Positions 26,909 to 35,547 of a DNA stretch of 64,000 bases are shown here, in pieces. The notes beneath the pieces are model-generated. The model was not told the DNA's origin, searched no databases, and saw nothing but the letters and a program-made list of their open reading frames with translations. The stretch lies in assembly GCA_020072645.1 (NCBI GenBank), contig JAIQGK010000002.1, positions 264,062-328,061 of the forward strand, in the 5' to 3' direction. A program made the position numbers and the translations under genes. Each line of letters opens with the position of its first letter. Position 1 is the stretch's first letter. Origin of the DNA: Terriglobia bacterium (GTDB lineage Bacteria > Acidobacteriota > Terriglobia > Terriglobales > Acidobacteriaceae).

Positions 26909-28411
26909 GTGACCAAATATATCGGCGCCATTGATCAGGGGACCACGAGCACGCGATTTATTGTGTTTGACGCCGCAGGGAAGGTTGTGGCCTGTGCGCA
27001 GAAAGAGCACCGCCAGATTTTTCCGCAGCCGGGATGGGTGGAGCACGACGCGGAAGAGATCTGGGCGCGGACGCAGGAAGTGATGGCCGACGCGATGGCG
27101 GAGGCACGGCTGAAGGCCAAGGACCTGGCGGCGATAGGGATCACGAACCAGCGCGAAACAACGGTGCTATGGAACAAAAAGACAGGCAAGCCGCTGCACA
27201 ACGCAATTGTGTGGCAGGACACACGCGTGGCCGACGCAGTGAGCAGGTTTGCCAAAGAGCCGGGCGATGAGTTTTTTCGCGGCCGCACAGGATTGCCAGT
27301 CTCAACATACTTTAGCGCGCTCAAACTGCGCTGGCTGCTGGAAAATATTCCCGGAGCACGACGCAAAGCCGAAGCCGGCGAGTTGTTGTTCGGCACTATT
27401 GATTCATTTCTATTGTGGAAGCTGACAGGGCCAGGGAAAAACCGCCTGCACGCAACGGACGTGACCAACGCAAGCCGCACGCAGTTGATGAACCTGAAAA
27501 CATTGGAATGGGACAACAAGCTGCTGCGGACATTTTCCATTCCGCGGCAGGTGCTGCCGGAGATCCGATCCAGCAGTGAAATTTACGGCCACATTGCGCG
27601 AGGGCCATTGAAAGGCGTGGCGATCGCCGGAATTCTGGGCGACCAGCAAGCCGCGCTGGTGGGGCAAACGTGCTTCAAGAGCGGTGAAGCCAAGAACACT
27701 TATGGCACGGGCTGCTTTCTGCTGATGAATACCGGCATGAAGCCGACCGAATCGAAACACGGGCTGCTGACGACCGTCGCTTATAAGTTAGGTGAGCAGC
27801 CGGCGCACTACGCGCTGGAAGGCAGCGTTGCCATTGGCGGAGCACTGGTGCAGTGGCTGCGCGATAACCTGGGCCTGATCAAGACAAGCGCAGAAGTAGA
27901 AAAACTGGCGTTGACGGTGGAAGACAATGGCGGCGTGTACATGGTCCCGGCATTTTCCGGGCTATATGCGCCTTATTGGAAAGAGCATGCGCGCGGCGTG
28001 ATTGTGGGCCTGACGCGGTTTGCCAACAAGGGACACATGGCGCGGGCGGTGCTGGAAGCGGTGGCATTCCAGACGCGCGAAGTGGTGGAAGCGATGGAGC
28101 AGGATTCCGGCATACGGCTGGAAGAGTTGCGCGTGGATGGCGGAATGGTAGCCAACGATTTGCTGATGCAGTTTCAAGCCGACATACTGGAGCGGCCTGT
28201 GGTGTTGCCATCGACAAAAGAGACCACAAGCCTGGGCGCGGCGTATGCGGCAGGACTGGCTGTGGGATTTTTCAGCAGCGTGGAAGAGCTATGCAGCCAT
28301 TGGTCGGCGGAGAAGATATGGAAACCGGCGATGGAGCCATCACACCGGGAAAGAATGTATCGGCACTGGAGGAAGGCGGTGACCAAAACGTTTGACTGGG
28401 TGGAAGCATAA
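26909..28411 (+). CDS. glpK: glycerol kinase
   Basis: A 500-residue FGGY-family kinase that phosphorylates glycerol to sn-glycerol 3-phosphate. GTG at 26909 is chosen since the protein then starts with the family-typical [15 protein letters not shown]. Other signatures are [11 protein letters not shown] near residue 81, the long N-domain segment AIVWQDTR near 102, [13 protein letters not shown] near 241, NTYGTGCF near 262, and the C-terminal [20 protein letters not shown] near 407. Length equals the family norm. No glpF or glpD is adjacent, so the gene stands alone. Confidence 0.95.
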   Translation: MTKYIGAIDQGTTSTRFIVFDAAGKVVACAQKEHRQIFPQPGWVEHDAEEIWARTQEVMADAMAEARLKAKDLAAIGITNQRETTVLWNKKTGKPLHNAIVWQDTRVADAVSRFAKEPGDEFFRGRTGLPVSTYFSALKLRWLLENIPGARRKAEAGELLFGTIDSFLLWKLTGPGKNRLHATDVTNASRTQLMNLKTLEWDNKLLRTFSIPRQVLPEIRSSSEIYGHIARGPLKGVAIAGILGDQQAALVGQTCFKSGEAKNTYGTGCFLLMNTGMKPTESKHGLLTTVAYKLGEQPAHYALEGSVAIGGALVQWLRDNLGLIKTSAEVEKLALTVEDNGGVYMVPAFSGLYAPYWKEHARGVIVGLTRFANKGHMARAVLEAVAFQTREVVEAMEQDSGIRLEELRVDGGMVANDLLMQFQADILERPVVLPSTKETTSLGAAYAAGLAVGFFSSVEELCSHWSAEKIWKPAMEPSHRERMYRHWRKAVTKTFDWVEA

Positions 28412-28535
28412 TAACGACCGGCCTTCCTATCGCTTTAATACAGCAGGAAGAAGAACGAAGGAACATTCTGGCTGTTTATGGTGTCACTTAGTGCGATGAA
28501 TGCCTGTGGCCATTAACAGATTTGCGGAGATCCCC

Positions 28536-30032
28536 ATGACGAGTTGCTGCCTGATTCTTTTCGCGTTGTTATTCCCGGCACAGGGCCCTTTAGCAACTGT
28601 TTCCGGCCAGATACTGGACCGCGAAGGCAATCCGATGGTGGGCGCGCTGGTGACGTATACACAGATCGGCATAGTCGACAGAAATTACAAGGCGGGCGGC
28701 GCCACGCGGTCTGAGTCGCCCACGATGGTTGAAGGAAAAGGCCGCATCTACAAAATCAAGACTGACAAAAAGGGCGCTTTTGTCATGATCGGAATGGATT
28801 ATGGGGTTTATCAGGTTGAAATCACGGGCCCGGATGGCAGCAATGTTTATTACGGAAAGAAAACGATTCTCGGCAACGATGAACCGAGCGCCCAAAATGT
28901 CCTGAATGTAGATTTGTCGTCGATTGAAGGTCCGGTGGTTCCGGGCGGCGGCATCAATCTTACAGCGGGCAAAAAAACTAAAGAGCAACTGGCGTTGATC
29001 CGGCAGGAAAATGCGCATGCGGCAAAGATCAACAAGCTGATGGTGCAGTACCACATAGCGGTGGGAATAGAAGACTGGCTTAACGCAATCAGCCTGGTGA
29101 AGCAATTGATCGCGCTGGACCCGAATCGCTGGGAGTTCTACCAGAACCTGGGAACGCTTCAATCCAACCAGATGCAATATGCGGAAGCGGCGCAGAGCTT
29201 TGCCAAAGGAGTGGAGGTGGCGCAAAAGACGTTGGCAAATCCAGCGGACTCTGATCGTGCGCTGACGAATATTGGCGACATGCTGCTGGCGGAAGCCGAT
29301 TGTTACGATCGCATGGAGAAAGTGGATGAAGCGGTGGTGCTTTATGAGAAGGCGGCTGCGACGTATCCGCATCCGTTCATGGCGAAATATCGGGCATGCA
29401 ATGCGCTGACGAACGCCGGCAAATATGAGGCCGCGATAGAGAAATGCAACAACGCCAGCGCTGAAGATCCGACGCAGTGGGGGCCTTACCAGGTGCTGGG
29501 AGGTATTTATACGTCGCTCAATAAGCCGCAGGATGCGCTTGAGTCCTACCAAAAAGGAGTGGCCGCGGCGCAGAAAATGCTGGCTGGACAACCCGATCCA
29601 CGCACCAAGATCGGTCTGGGGCAGATGCTGAATGCTGAAGGCCACCTGCTGGTGCAGCTTAAGAAATATGACGAAGCGATTGGAATTTTCTCCCAGGCGG
29701 CGGAGTCAGCCGCGTATCCGGCGATGCCCTACTTCAACCTGTGCGCCACATATTACAACCTGAAGCGCAGCCAGGATGCAGTAGCGGCCTGCGATCACGC
29801 CATAGCTTCTGATCCCACTCTGGCGGACGCGTATTACATCAAGGGCTCAATCCTGTTTGGGCAAGGGCAACTGGAACGCGGGAAATATGCTGTCCCGCCG
29901 GGAACAACGGAAGCGCTGAACAAATATCTGGAATACGCGCCGTATGGAGATCACGCCATGACGGTGAAAGACATGATCAACCAGCTTGGCAAGGACATGG
30001 GAACTGTGTACCGGGCGCCAAAGAAGAAGTAA
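28536..30032 (+). CDS. exported TPR protein with carboxypeptidase-regulatory-like domain
   Basis: A 498-residue protein. ATG at 28536 follows GCGGAGATCCCC and gives a signal peptide (MTSCCLILFALLFPAQG). Residues about 20-130 look like a carboxypeptidase regulatory-like beta domain (VSGQILDREGNPMVGALVTY). From about residue 165 onward there are TPR units, recognisable by alternating patterns such as AEAAQSFAKGVEVA, DEAVVLYEKAAATYP, QDALESYQKGVAAA and DEAIGIFSQAAESA. Probably a scaffold on the cell surface or in the periplasm. No conserved operon partner is seen. Confidence 0.85.
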   Translation: MTSCCLILFALLFPAQGPLATVSGQILDREGNPMVGALVTYTQIGIVDRNYKAGGATRSESPTMVEGKGRIYKIKTDKKGAFVMIGMDYGVYQVEITGPDGSNVYYGKKTILGNDEPSAQNVLNVDLSSIEGPVVPGGGINLTAGKKTKEQLALIRQENAHAAKINKLMVQYHIAVGIEDWLNAISLVKQLIALDPNRWEFYQNLGTLQSNQMQYAEAAQSFAKGVEVAQKTLANPADSDRALTNIGDMLLAEADCYDRMEKVDEAVVLYEKAAATYPHPFMAKYRACNALTNAGKYEAAIEKCNNASAEDPTQWGPYQVLGGIYTSLNKPQDALESYQKGVAAAQKMLAGQPDPRTKIGLGQMLNAEGHLLVQLKKYDEAIGIFSQAAESAAYPAMPYFNLCATYYNLKRSQDAVAACDHAIASDPTLADAYYIKGSILFGQGQLERGKYAVPPGTTEALNKYLEYAPYGDHAMTVKDMINQLGKDMGTVYRAPKKK

Positions 30033-30156
30033 GCAGAGCAGCACGAATCGAGCAGCCTGGAAAAGTTCTTCGCTAACACGAGTAACGATCTGGCCACCCA
30101 GCTTTGAGAGATCGAATCCAAAACATGGTCACTTCAAATGCACGGAGGTAAGTCCT

Positions 30157-30594
30157 ATGAAAGCAGCATTTCTCATTGGCCGTCTGGTGTTTGGCGGATT
30201 CTTTCTCTATAACGGCATCAATCATCTGAAACAGCGCAAGCAACTGGGGCAATATGCAGAATCAAAGAATGTGCCCATGGCTGAAGCGACCGTGGCGGCC
30301 ACGGGTGTAGTTTTGATTGCCGGCGGCACCAGTATATTGCTGGGCGTAAAGCCCAAGCTAGGCACAGCCGCGATTGCTGGTTTCCTTGCGGGCGTTTCTC
30401 CTGTGATGCACAACTTCTGGAGCGTGCAGGAGCCGCAGCAGCGCATGAATGAGATGATCAACTTCAGCAAGAACATGGCCCTCCTGGGCAGCGCGCTGGC
30501 GCTCATGGGTGTGGATGAGCCGTGGCCCATAAGTGTTCCCATTAGCCAGGAAGAGATCGCAGCACGCGGCTATGAAGACCTGATTGCCGCATAG
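30157..30594 (+). CDS. DoxX family membrane protein
   Basis: A 145-residue protein with a GGAGGTAAGTCCT ribosome binding site. Four hydrophobic helices and the N-terminal FLIGRLVFGGFFLYNGINHL pattern identify the DoxX family. Members act in or near redox chains (for example with thiosulfate or quinone-linked enzymes), often without a known substrate. The gene ends nine bases before a Tat-exported aldo/keto reductase, so co-transcription and a joint redox function are plausible. Confidence 0.88.
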   Translation: MKAAFLIGRLVFGGFFLYNGINHLKQRKQLGQYAESKNVPMAEATVAATGVVLIAGGTSILLGVKPKLGTAAIAGFLAGVSPVMHNFWSVQEPQQRMNEMINFSKNMALLGSALALMGVDEPWPISVPISQEEIAARGYEDLIAA

Positions 30595-30603
30595 AAAGAC
30601 ACC

Positions 30604-31674
30604 ATGCGCAGAAGGGAGTTTCTAAGAAGCCTGGCCCTGGCAGGAATCGCAACGCGGGGCGCGCGAAGTCTGGCCAGCAGCTTAGCCGGCGGCGCGCAAT
30701 CGAGTGCAGGCGGGAATAAGGAAGGAGGCTCGATGATCTATCGCACACTGGGGCGGACCGGCGAGCGCGTTTCCGCCATTGGCATGGGCGGATTTCACAT
30801 CGGGCAGCCCAAGCTTACAGACGATGACAGCATCAAGCTGATTCGCGCCGCGATCGACGGCGGAATCAACTTTATGGACAACTCATGGGACTACAACAAA
30901 GGGCAAAGCGAAGTCCGCATGGGGAAGGCGCTGAAGGACGGCTACCGGCAAAAAGTTTTTCTGATGACGAAGCTCGATGGCCGCACCAAAGAAGAAGCGA
31001 CCAAACAAATCAATGAATCGCTGCAGCGCTTGCAGACCGATCACCTCGACCTGATCCAGCACCATGAGATTATCCGCTTTGACGATCCGGACAGAATCTT
31101 CGCGGAAAACGGCGCGCAGGAAGCCGTGCTGGAAGCGAAGAAGGCGGGCAAGGTGCGCTACATCGGATTTACCGGACACAAAGACCCGCACATCCATCTC
31201 TACATGCTGGAAGTGGCGGCGAAACGCAATTTCAATTTTGATACCGTGCAGATGCCGCTGAACGTGATGGACGCGCACTTCCGCAGCTTTGGCAAACTGG
31301 TGCTGCCCAAGCTGGTGGAGCAGAAGATTGGCGTGCTTGGGATGAAATCCATGGGCGACCAGATCATCTTGAAGAGCGGCTTGGTCAAACCTATAGAGTG
31401 CCTGCACTATGCGCTGAACCTGCCGACTTCAGTGGTGATTACGGGAATCGACAGCCAGGAAATTTTGCAGCAGGCCTTTGAAGCAGCCAAAACATTTAAG
31501 CCCTTGAGCAAAGAAGAAGTCGCGGCGCTTTTGGCCAGGACGCAAAAAGTTGCGGCGCAAGGCGAATATGAACTGTTTAAGACTTCAGCACACTTCGACT
31601 CGACGGCGCACCATCCAGAGTGGCTGGGCGGACAGTCGCCACATGTGGATAAGCTTGCTGGACCGCCGAGCTAA
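30604..31674 (+). CDS. Tat-exported aldo/keto reductase
   Basis: A 356-residue aldo/keto reductase. The N-terminus MRRREFLRSLALAGIA is a twin-arginine signal, so it is exported folded, as expected for a cofactor-binding enzyme. AKR motifs: LGRTGERVSAIGMGGFH after the signal; Asp and Tyr in FMDNSWDYNKGQSE (catalytic pair); Lys in FLMTKLDG; His in DLIQHHEI. A C-terminal tail of some 40 residues goes past the barrel. The DoxX gene just upstream may supply or accept electrons (inferred). Confidence 0.92.
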   Translation: MRRREFLRSLALAGIATRGARSLASSLAGGAQSSAGGNKEGGSMIYRTLGRTGERVSAIGMGGFHIGQPKLTDDDSIKLIRAAIDGGINFMDNSWDYNKGQSEVRMGKALKDGYRQKVFLMTKLDGRTKEEATKQINESLQRLQTDHLDLIQHHEIIRFDDPDRIFAENGAQEAVLEAKKAGKVRYIGFTGHKDPHIHLYMLEVAAKRNFNFDTVQMPLNVMDAHFRSFGKLVLPKLVEQKIGVLGMKSMGDQIILKSGLVKPIECLHYALNLPTSVVITGIDSQEILQQAFEAAKTFKPLSKEEVAALLARTQKVAAQGEYELFKTSAHFDSTAHHPEWLGGQSPHVDKLAGPPS

Positions 31675-31683
31675 CCGTAGGAG

Positions 31684-32616
31684 TTATGGTTCCGAATTGA
31701 TTGAGACAAACTCAGTTTTTACGTTACCATTGGGACTGATGGTGTGCATGGCAAAACCGAGTGGACTGCTCCATGGCAGAAGCCGACTGGTACTGGGCGC
31801 AACGTGCCAAACAATGCCGTCACGCTCAAAAATGTTTCCCACATGCCAGTGGCCCACGAGCATATGCCTCACGCCCATCCGGTGGAGCAGATTTAGTTCT
31901 CGCGAGCGATAAGGCTCATTTATTACCCAATAAGGCTTAGGATCGGGAGGCATATTGTCACCACGTTCGGCCGGGATGTGCTGGATGCCAATGACGATTC
32001 CGCCACGCCTGTCATCGTTGTCATCATCCTGGAAGCGCTGCGGCTCGCGACCGTGCCCAAAGCTCCACCAGTGACGGCGCCGATTATCGGCAGTGCGGCT
32101 CCCCGGCTGCTCGCCGAGCCAGGCAAGCATTTTCTCGCCTTCAGCCTGGGTCGCTACCGGCAGCGGCTGCGGCGACTGCGCGTCGAAGTTGTCGAAATTG
32201 CCGAGGAGTTGGGAATCAATCACCACGAACGTCACGCCCTTCACCTGAAAGCGATAGTAGTCGGGGCCAAAAACCTCGCGATAGCGCGCGACGTCATTGG
32301 TATGAACGTCATGGTTGCCCGGCGCGTAGTACACAGGCGCATGCAGCCACTTCAGGATGCCCCGGGCGAGCAGCCACTGGTCATAGTTTTCGCCGATATC
32401 GCCGCTGACGATGACTGCGTCGGGATGGCGGGCATTTACCATGTCCACGGCGCGCCGAAGATTGTCAAACGCATGCGGGGAGTGGACCTCACCCAAGTGT
32501 GTGTCACTGATTTGGGCAATCACAACCTGCCCATTTGCGCGCACGGCGAAGACGAGCAGAAAGATGAAAATGAAATTGAGAAGCGCAACTTTCGTGCGCC
32601 AAAGCATTCCGCGCAT
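31684..32616 (-). CDS. exported metallophosphoesterase (calcineurin-like)
   Basis: A 310-residue metal-dependent phosphoesterase. The start follows TTAGGAAG and opens a hydrophobic signal segment (LLNFIFIFLLVFAVRANG). Metal motifs are in order: DTH in QISDTHLGE near residue 39, GDIGE near 74, GNHD near 99, and GHWH in LVGHWHVGN near 258. A His-rich, Arg/Asp-rich insert lies near residues 170-205. Substrate unknown (phosphodiesters or phosphoproteins in this family). It converges on the aldo/keto reductase gene with only nine bases between. Confidence 0.9.
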   Translation of the reverse strand: MRGMLWRTKVALLNFIFIFLLVFAVRANGQVVIAQISDTHLGEVHSPHAFDNLRRAVDMVNARHPDAVIVSGDIGENYDQWLLARGILKWLHAPVYYAPGNHDVHTNDVARYREVFGPDYYRFQVKGVTFVVIDSQLLGNFDNFDAQSPQPLPVATQAEGEKMLAWLGEQPGSRTADNRRRHWWSFGHGREPQRFQDDDNDDRRGGIVIGIQHIPAERGDNMPPDPKPYWVINEPYRSRELNLLHRMGVRHMLVGHWHVGNIFERDGIVWHVAPSTSRLLPWSSPLGFAMHTISPNGNVKTEFVSINSEP

Positions 32617-32743
32617 AAATTTCTTCCTAAGCTGAATCTTAATAAGAAGGCGTTTTGGCGTGGGGAGTTGTCAGCAGAACAGGCGTGTGAGTAAGCTGGA
32701 TCTTGTAAATGGAACTTTTTCAACACAGAGCAATCAAATACTT

Positions 32744-33283
32744 ATGAATAATTTACAAACTGTAGTCCTGGGCGGCGGATGTTTCTGGTGCCTGGAAGCG
32801 GTGTTTGACCGCATGGAAGGCGTCACGTCAGTTGAATCTGGTTATATGGGCGGCCACGTGGACAAGCCGACCTACCGGCAGGTCTGCAACGGCGATACCG
32901 GCCACGTTGAGGTAGTGCGCGTTACATTCGATCCGGCAGTGGTCACCTTCCGAGAAATTCTGGACGTGTTTTTCTCCATCCATGATCCCACCACGCTCAA
33001 CCGCCAGGGCAATGACATGGGCACGCAATATCGCTCAGCCATTTTTTATTCGACCGAAGAGCAGTATCGCGAGTCGAAAAAAGTGATCGACGAATTGAAT
33101 GCTGCGAAGCACTGGCCAAATCCGATCGTGACGTCACTAGAGCCGGCGGCAAAATTCTTTGTGGCTGAGGATTATCACCAGGAATATTTCGCCAACAACG
33201 GGAACCAACCGTATTGCCAGTTTGTGGTAGCGCCCAAGGTGAAAAAGTTCGAGCAGAAATTTGCGCAAAAAGTTAAGGCCTGA
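32744..33283 (+). CDS. msrA: peptide-methionine (S)-S-oxide reductase
   Basis: A 180-residue MsrA, which repairs the S form of methionine sulfoxide. The catalytic Cys13 is in GGGCFWC, followed by the family features EAVFDRMEGV, SGYMGGH, YRQVCNGDTGHVEVV, and FFSIHDPTTLNRQGND, then QYRSAIFY. Cys at the C-terminal YCQFVVAPK may serve as resolving residue. No MsrB in the window. ATG at 32744 gives the normal MsrA start. Cytoplasmic (no signal peptide). Confidence 0.95.
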   Translation: MNNLQTVVLGGGCFWCLEAVFDRMEGVTSVESGYMGGHVDKPTYRQVCNGDTGHVEVVRVTFDPAVVTFREILDVFFSIHDPTTLNRQGNDMGTQYRSAIFYSTEEQYRESKKVIDELNAAKHWPNPIVTSLEPAAKFFVAEDYHQEYFANNGNQPYCQFVVAPKVKKFEQKFAQKVKA

Positions 33284-33330
33284 GCGCAACATTTTCCGTC
33301 CTCCGGTGTTGCGCTAAGCTATTTGTTTTT
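33283..33330 (+). terminator. rho-independent terminator after msrA
   Basis: AGCGCAACA (33283-33291) pairs with TGTTGCGCT (33307-33315) across a 15-base loop, followed after a few bases by ATTTGTTTTT. It starts at the stop codon of msrA. Confidence 0.7.
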
Positions 33331-33410
33331 ATAGGTATGGCAGCCCTCCTTCGGAGGGATGGATGCATCTCAAAATCGGTAGAAGGAATTTACCGACGCG
33401 AGGAGACCTT

Positions 33411-33800
33411 ATGAAACGCTTACTAACATTGTTGTTTGCATTTGTGATCACTGCTTCCTTAAGCATGCTGGCGCAGGAACCTGCCGCCAATCCAGGAGGC
33501 GCTGACAAGAAGACCACCAAAGCCGAAAAGTCAGAAGCCAAGGCCGCGGAAAAAGGCAAGACCATGAGCCTGACCGGCTGGGTGAAAGACCAGGACGGAA
33601 AAACCATGTTTATCAACGACAAAGATAAACAGGCCTGGAACATTGAGAACATGGATGCGGTGAAAGGCCATGAAGGCCATCACGTAAAGGTCAAAGCCAA
33701 GCTGAATGAGGCCGACCACTCCATGAACGTGGAAAAACTCACCATGATGCGCAAGGCCAAGCAGACTGCTGAAGAAAAGCAGAAGGAAGAAAAGAAATAG
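33411..33800 (+). CDS. exported hypothetical protein, small basic, beta-rich core
   Basis: A 129-residue protein. ATG at 33411 is chosen over an upstream in-frame codon because CGAGGAGACC precedes it and a signal peptide (KRLLTLLFAFVITASLSMLAQ) follows. A Lys/Ala-rich linker (about residues 25-50) leads to a short beta domain with MSLTGWVKDQDGKTMFIN, VKGHEGHHVKVKAKLNE and MNVEKLTMM, which resembles the small OB-like DUF5818-type secreted domains of acidobacteria (by eye only). The tail is basic and Glu-rich. A terminator follows. Confidence 0.75.
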   Translation: MKRLLTLLFAFVITASLSMLAQEPAANPGGADKKTTKAEKSEAKAAEKGKTMSLTGWVKDQDGKTMFINDKDKQAWNIENMDAVKGHEGHHVKVKAKLNEADHSMNVEKLTMMRKAKQTAEEKQKEEKK

Positions 33801-33828
33801 CGGCGAGTAACAATCGCCAAGGAGCTAC

Positions 33829-33861
33829 GGGCGGAGCCAAGCGGCTCTGCCCTATTTTTTT
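33829..33861 (+). terminator. rho-independent terminator
   Basis: GGGCGGAGCC (33829-33838) pairs with GGCTCTGCCC (33843-33852), with one mismatch, across a four-base loop; it is followed by a run of seven T (33855-33861). It ends the transcript of the gene stopping at 33800 and argues that translation of the next gene starts after it. Confidence 0.85.
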
Positions 33862-33877
33862 GCTATATGCTTTAAGA

Positions 33878-34504
33878 GTGCGCACTTCCCTGCCAAAGGC
33901 CGATCAGAAACTAGTCCAGATTGTGGACGCTGCGCTGGCTGAAACGGCGCGCAAGAGCGTCGACTGGCTGGTGTGCCGCAAAGGATGCACGCAATGCTGC
34001 TACGGTCCATTCGCCATCAGCCAGCTGGATGCCTTGCGACTGCAAAAAGGCTTGGACGAACTGAAGTCGAGCGATCCGAAGCGCGCCGCACGAGTACGCC
34101 AACGCGCGCGGCAAGCAGTGAAGCGCTTGTCGGCTACTTTCCCTGGCGATCCCAAGACTGGTATTCTGCGCGAAGAGGAAGATTCCGAAGCCGCGTTCGC
34201 CGAGTTCGCTAATGACGAGCCTTGTCCCGCGCTTGATCCTGAAACGGGTGCCTGTGACTTATATGAGTGGCGTCCGATGACGTGCCGCACGTTTGGTCCG
34301 CCAGTGCGGTCAGGCGAAGAAGACAGCCTAGCTGTCTGTGAACTCTGTTATCAGGGCGCAACCGACCAACTGATTGCCGAGTGCGAGATGATTCCTGATC
34401 CCAACAATCTGGAAGAAAAGTTGATTCCGGAAGCGGAGAAGAAAACCGGGAAGCGCGGGAGCACAATTGTGGCATGGTGCCTGACAGGAGCAATTAGCAA
34501 ATAG
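33878..34504 (+). CDS. YkgJ-type Cys-cluster (zinc or iron binding) protein
   Basis: A 208-residue protein with Cys motifs of the YkgJ/UPF0153 class: CRKGCTQCC near residue 28, then CPALDPETGACDLYEWRPMTCRTFGPP near 112, then CELCYQ near 146. These Cys-rich clusters bind a metal or Fe-S centre; function is not established. GTG at 33878 is used because the alternative TTG (33860) lies inside the terminator stem region. The last five codons (GCA ATT AGC AAA TAG) fall inside a dispersed TAGC-type repeat, so the C-terminus has been rewritten by it. Confidence 0.85.
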   Translation: MRTSLPKADQKLVQIVDAALAETARKSVDWLVCRKGCTQCCYGPFAISQLDALRLQKGLDELKSSDPKRAARVRQRARQAVKRLSATFPGDPKTGILREEEDSEAAFAEFANDEPCPALDPETGACDLYEWRPMTCRTFGPPVRSGEEDSLAVCELCYQGATDQLIAECEMIPDPNNLEEKLIPEAEKKTGKRGSTIVAWCLTGAISK

Positions 34505-34623
34505 CACTTGGCAATTAGCCAAACCTGTATACCGCAAAGAAACACAAAGGGAAAGTCATGACCGCAGAGAACGCAGGGTTCGCAGAAGATTGGAATGATT
34601 TCTCTGCGCGCTCTGCGGTGAAT
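34490..34623. repeat. composite 3'-end repeat between convergent genes
   Basis: GCAATTAGCAAATAGCACTT and GGCAATTAGCC (34491-34521) overlap the stop of the YkgJ-like gene. ACCGCAAAGAAACACAAAGG (34532-34551) and ACCGCAGAGAACGCAGG (34560-34576) follow. The arm TTCTCTGCGCGCTCTGCGGT (about 34599-34619) is the reverse complement of the last unit, just before the stop of the convergent membrane gene. Same module order as after the DUF2127, YihY and 48858 genes. Confidence 0.7.
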
Positions 34624-35343
34624 CTAGGCCCCGGCCGACACTGGCATGTCAGAGATCACACCTTCAGGAATATGGTAGCGCTGGCTACGCGGCAGCTTGC
34701 CAAGCAATCCCAGCGTGAAGAACGTTCCGGCAACAATCAAAAATGTTGCCAGACGAACGTTGCCCAGGCTCGTAGCCGAAAGATCAAAATATTTTCCCAG
34801 CCGCCACATGGCCCACCCGGCAAGCTGCGTGGGGACCACAGTCCATACGGCAACGTAGAACCAGCCTTTTTCAGCGCCTTCATCGCGGGTGGAACGGGCG
34901 GCGCGCGGCGTAAAGTCCAGGACCGTCGCAAGCACAATGGCGGCCGCCAGCGGGTAGTAGAGTTTGTAAAAGAGATCGTTGATGATCCAGCGGCCAAAGA
35001 CGAAGTTAATGACCAGGCCGATCAGATTGATGGTGAACGGCACCAGAAGGTCAATCCATGCGGCGGTATAGCAGATCACGCGATACCACAGATTCGGCTT
35101 GGGCTCGCCATAATGCGTAATGTAAGGGCGGGGCTCACCGCCAGGGAGTCGTCCCGCGAATCCGCGCCAGATGCAGACGGCGGTTACGATTGCCAGCCAG
35201 ATCCAATGGCGGCGGTCCGGCCCATGCGCATAAAGATCAGCCGTGAGGTGGCCGGGCAGAATCCAGAAGACCCAAATCCATATGGGGACGTGGAGCACGC
35301 GGTAATAATTTTTGTTCTTTTCACGTTCAACGACTTTTTTCAT
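34624..35343 (-). CDS. integral membrane protein, unknown function
   Basis: A 239-residue polytopic protein with hydrophobic segments near residues 20-35, 48-62, 86-112, 128-142, 160-180 and 200-220. Motifs that may be conserved are WVFWILPGHL near residue 24, PRPYITHYGEPKPNLW near 72 and FGRWIINDLFYKLYYP near 115. I do not recognise the family. A larger frame on the other strand (34561-35349) covers the same ground but begins inside a repeat and lacks hydrophobic logic, so the minus strand is preferred. Confidence 0.75.
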   Translation of the reverse strand: MKKVVEREKNKNYYRVLHVPIWIWVFWILPGHLTADLYAHGPDRRHWIWLAIVTAVCIWRGFAGRLPGGEPRPYITHYGEPKPNLWYRVICYTAAWIDLLVPFTINLIGLVINFVFGRWIINDLFYKLYYPLAAAIVLATVLDFTPRAARSTRDEGAEKGWFYVAVWTVVPTQLAGWAMWRLGKYFDLSATSLGNVRLATFLIVAGTFFTLGLLGKLPRSQRYHIPEGVISDMPVSAGA

Positions 35344-35379
35344 GAATGATTGAGAGTTCCGAATTGCATTTTAATATGC

Positions 35380-35500
35380 AAAACCTTGAACCACAAAGGA
35401 CACAAAGGAACATGGAGGGAAGATTGGCAGAATTGCCAAAGATCGGCGGAATTGAAAAAGCAAAACTACCGCGGATTCACACGGATGAACGCGGACCAGA
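35380..35500. repeat. mixed dispersed-repeat cluster
   Basis: ACCACAAAGGACACAAAGG (about 35390), ATTGGCAGAATTGCCAAAG (about 35424) and CTACCGCGGATTCACACGGA with ATGAACGCGGACC (about 35465-35497) stand in a row between two minus-strand genes. Three repeat types known elsewhere in the window meet here. The remaining part of the gap shows nothing else. Confidence 0.6.
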
Positions 35501-35547
35501 AAAAACACATACGGAGAACATAGAAACACTGACGAGATGCGTGGTAA

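Noticed and set aside
34561..35349. 263-codon open frame on the plus strand opposite the membrane gene at 34624-35343
   Set aside because: It starts inside a dispersed repeat, has low-complexity charged composition, and the opposite frame has clear membrane helices.
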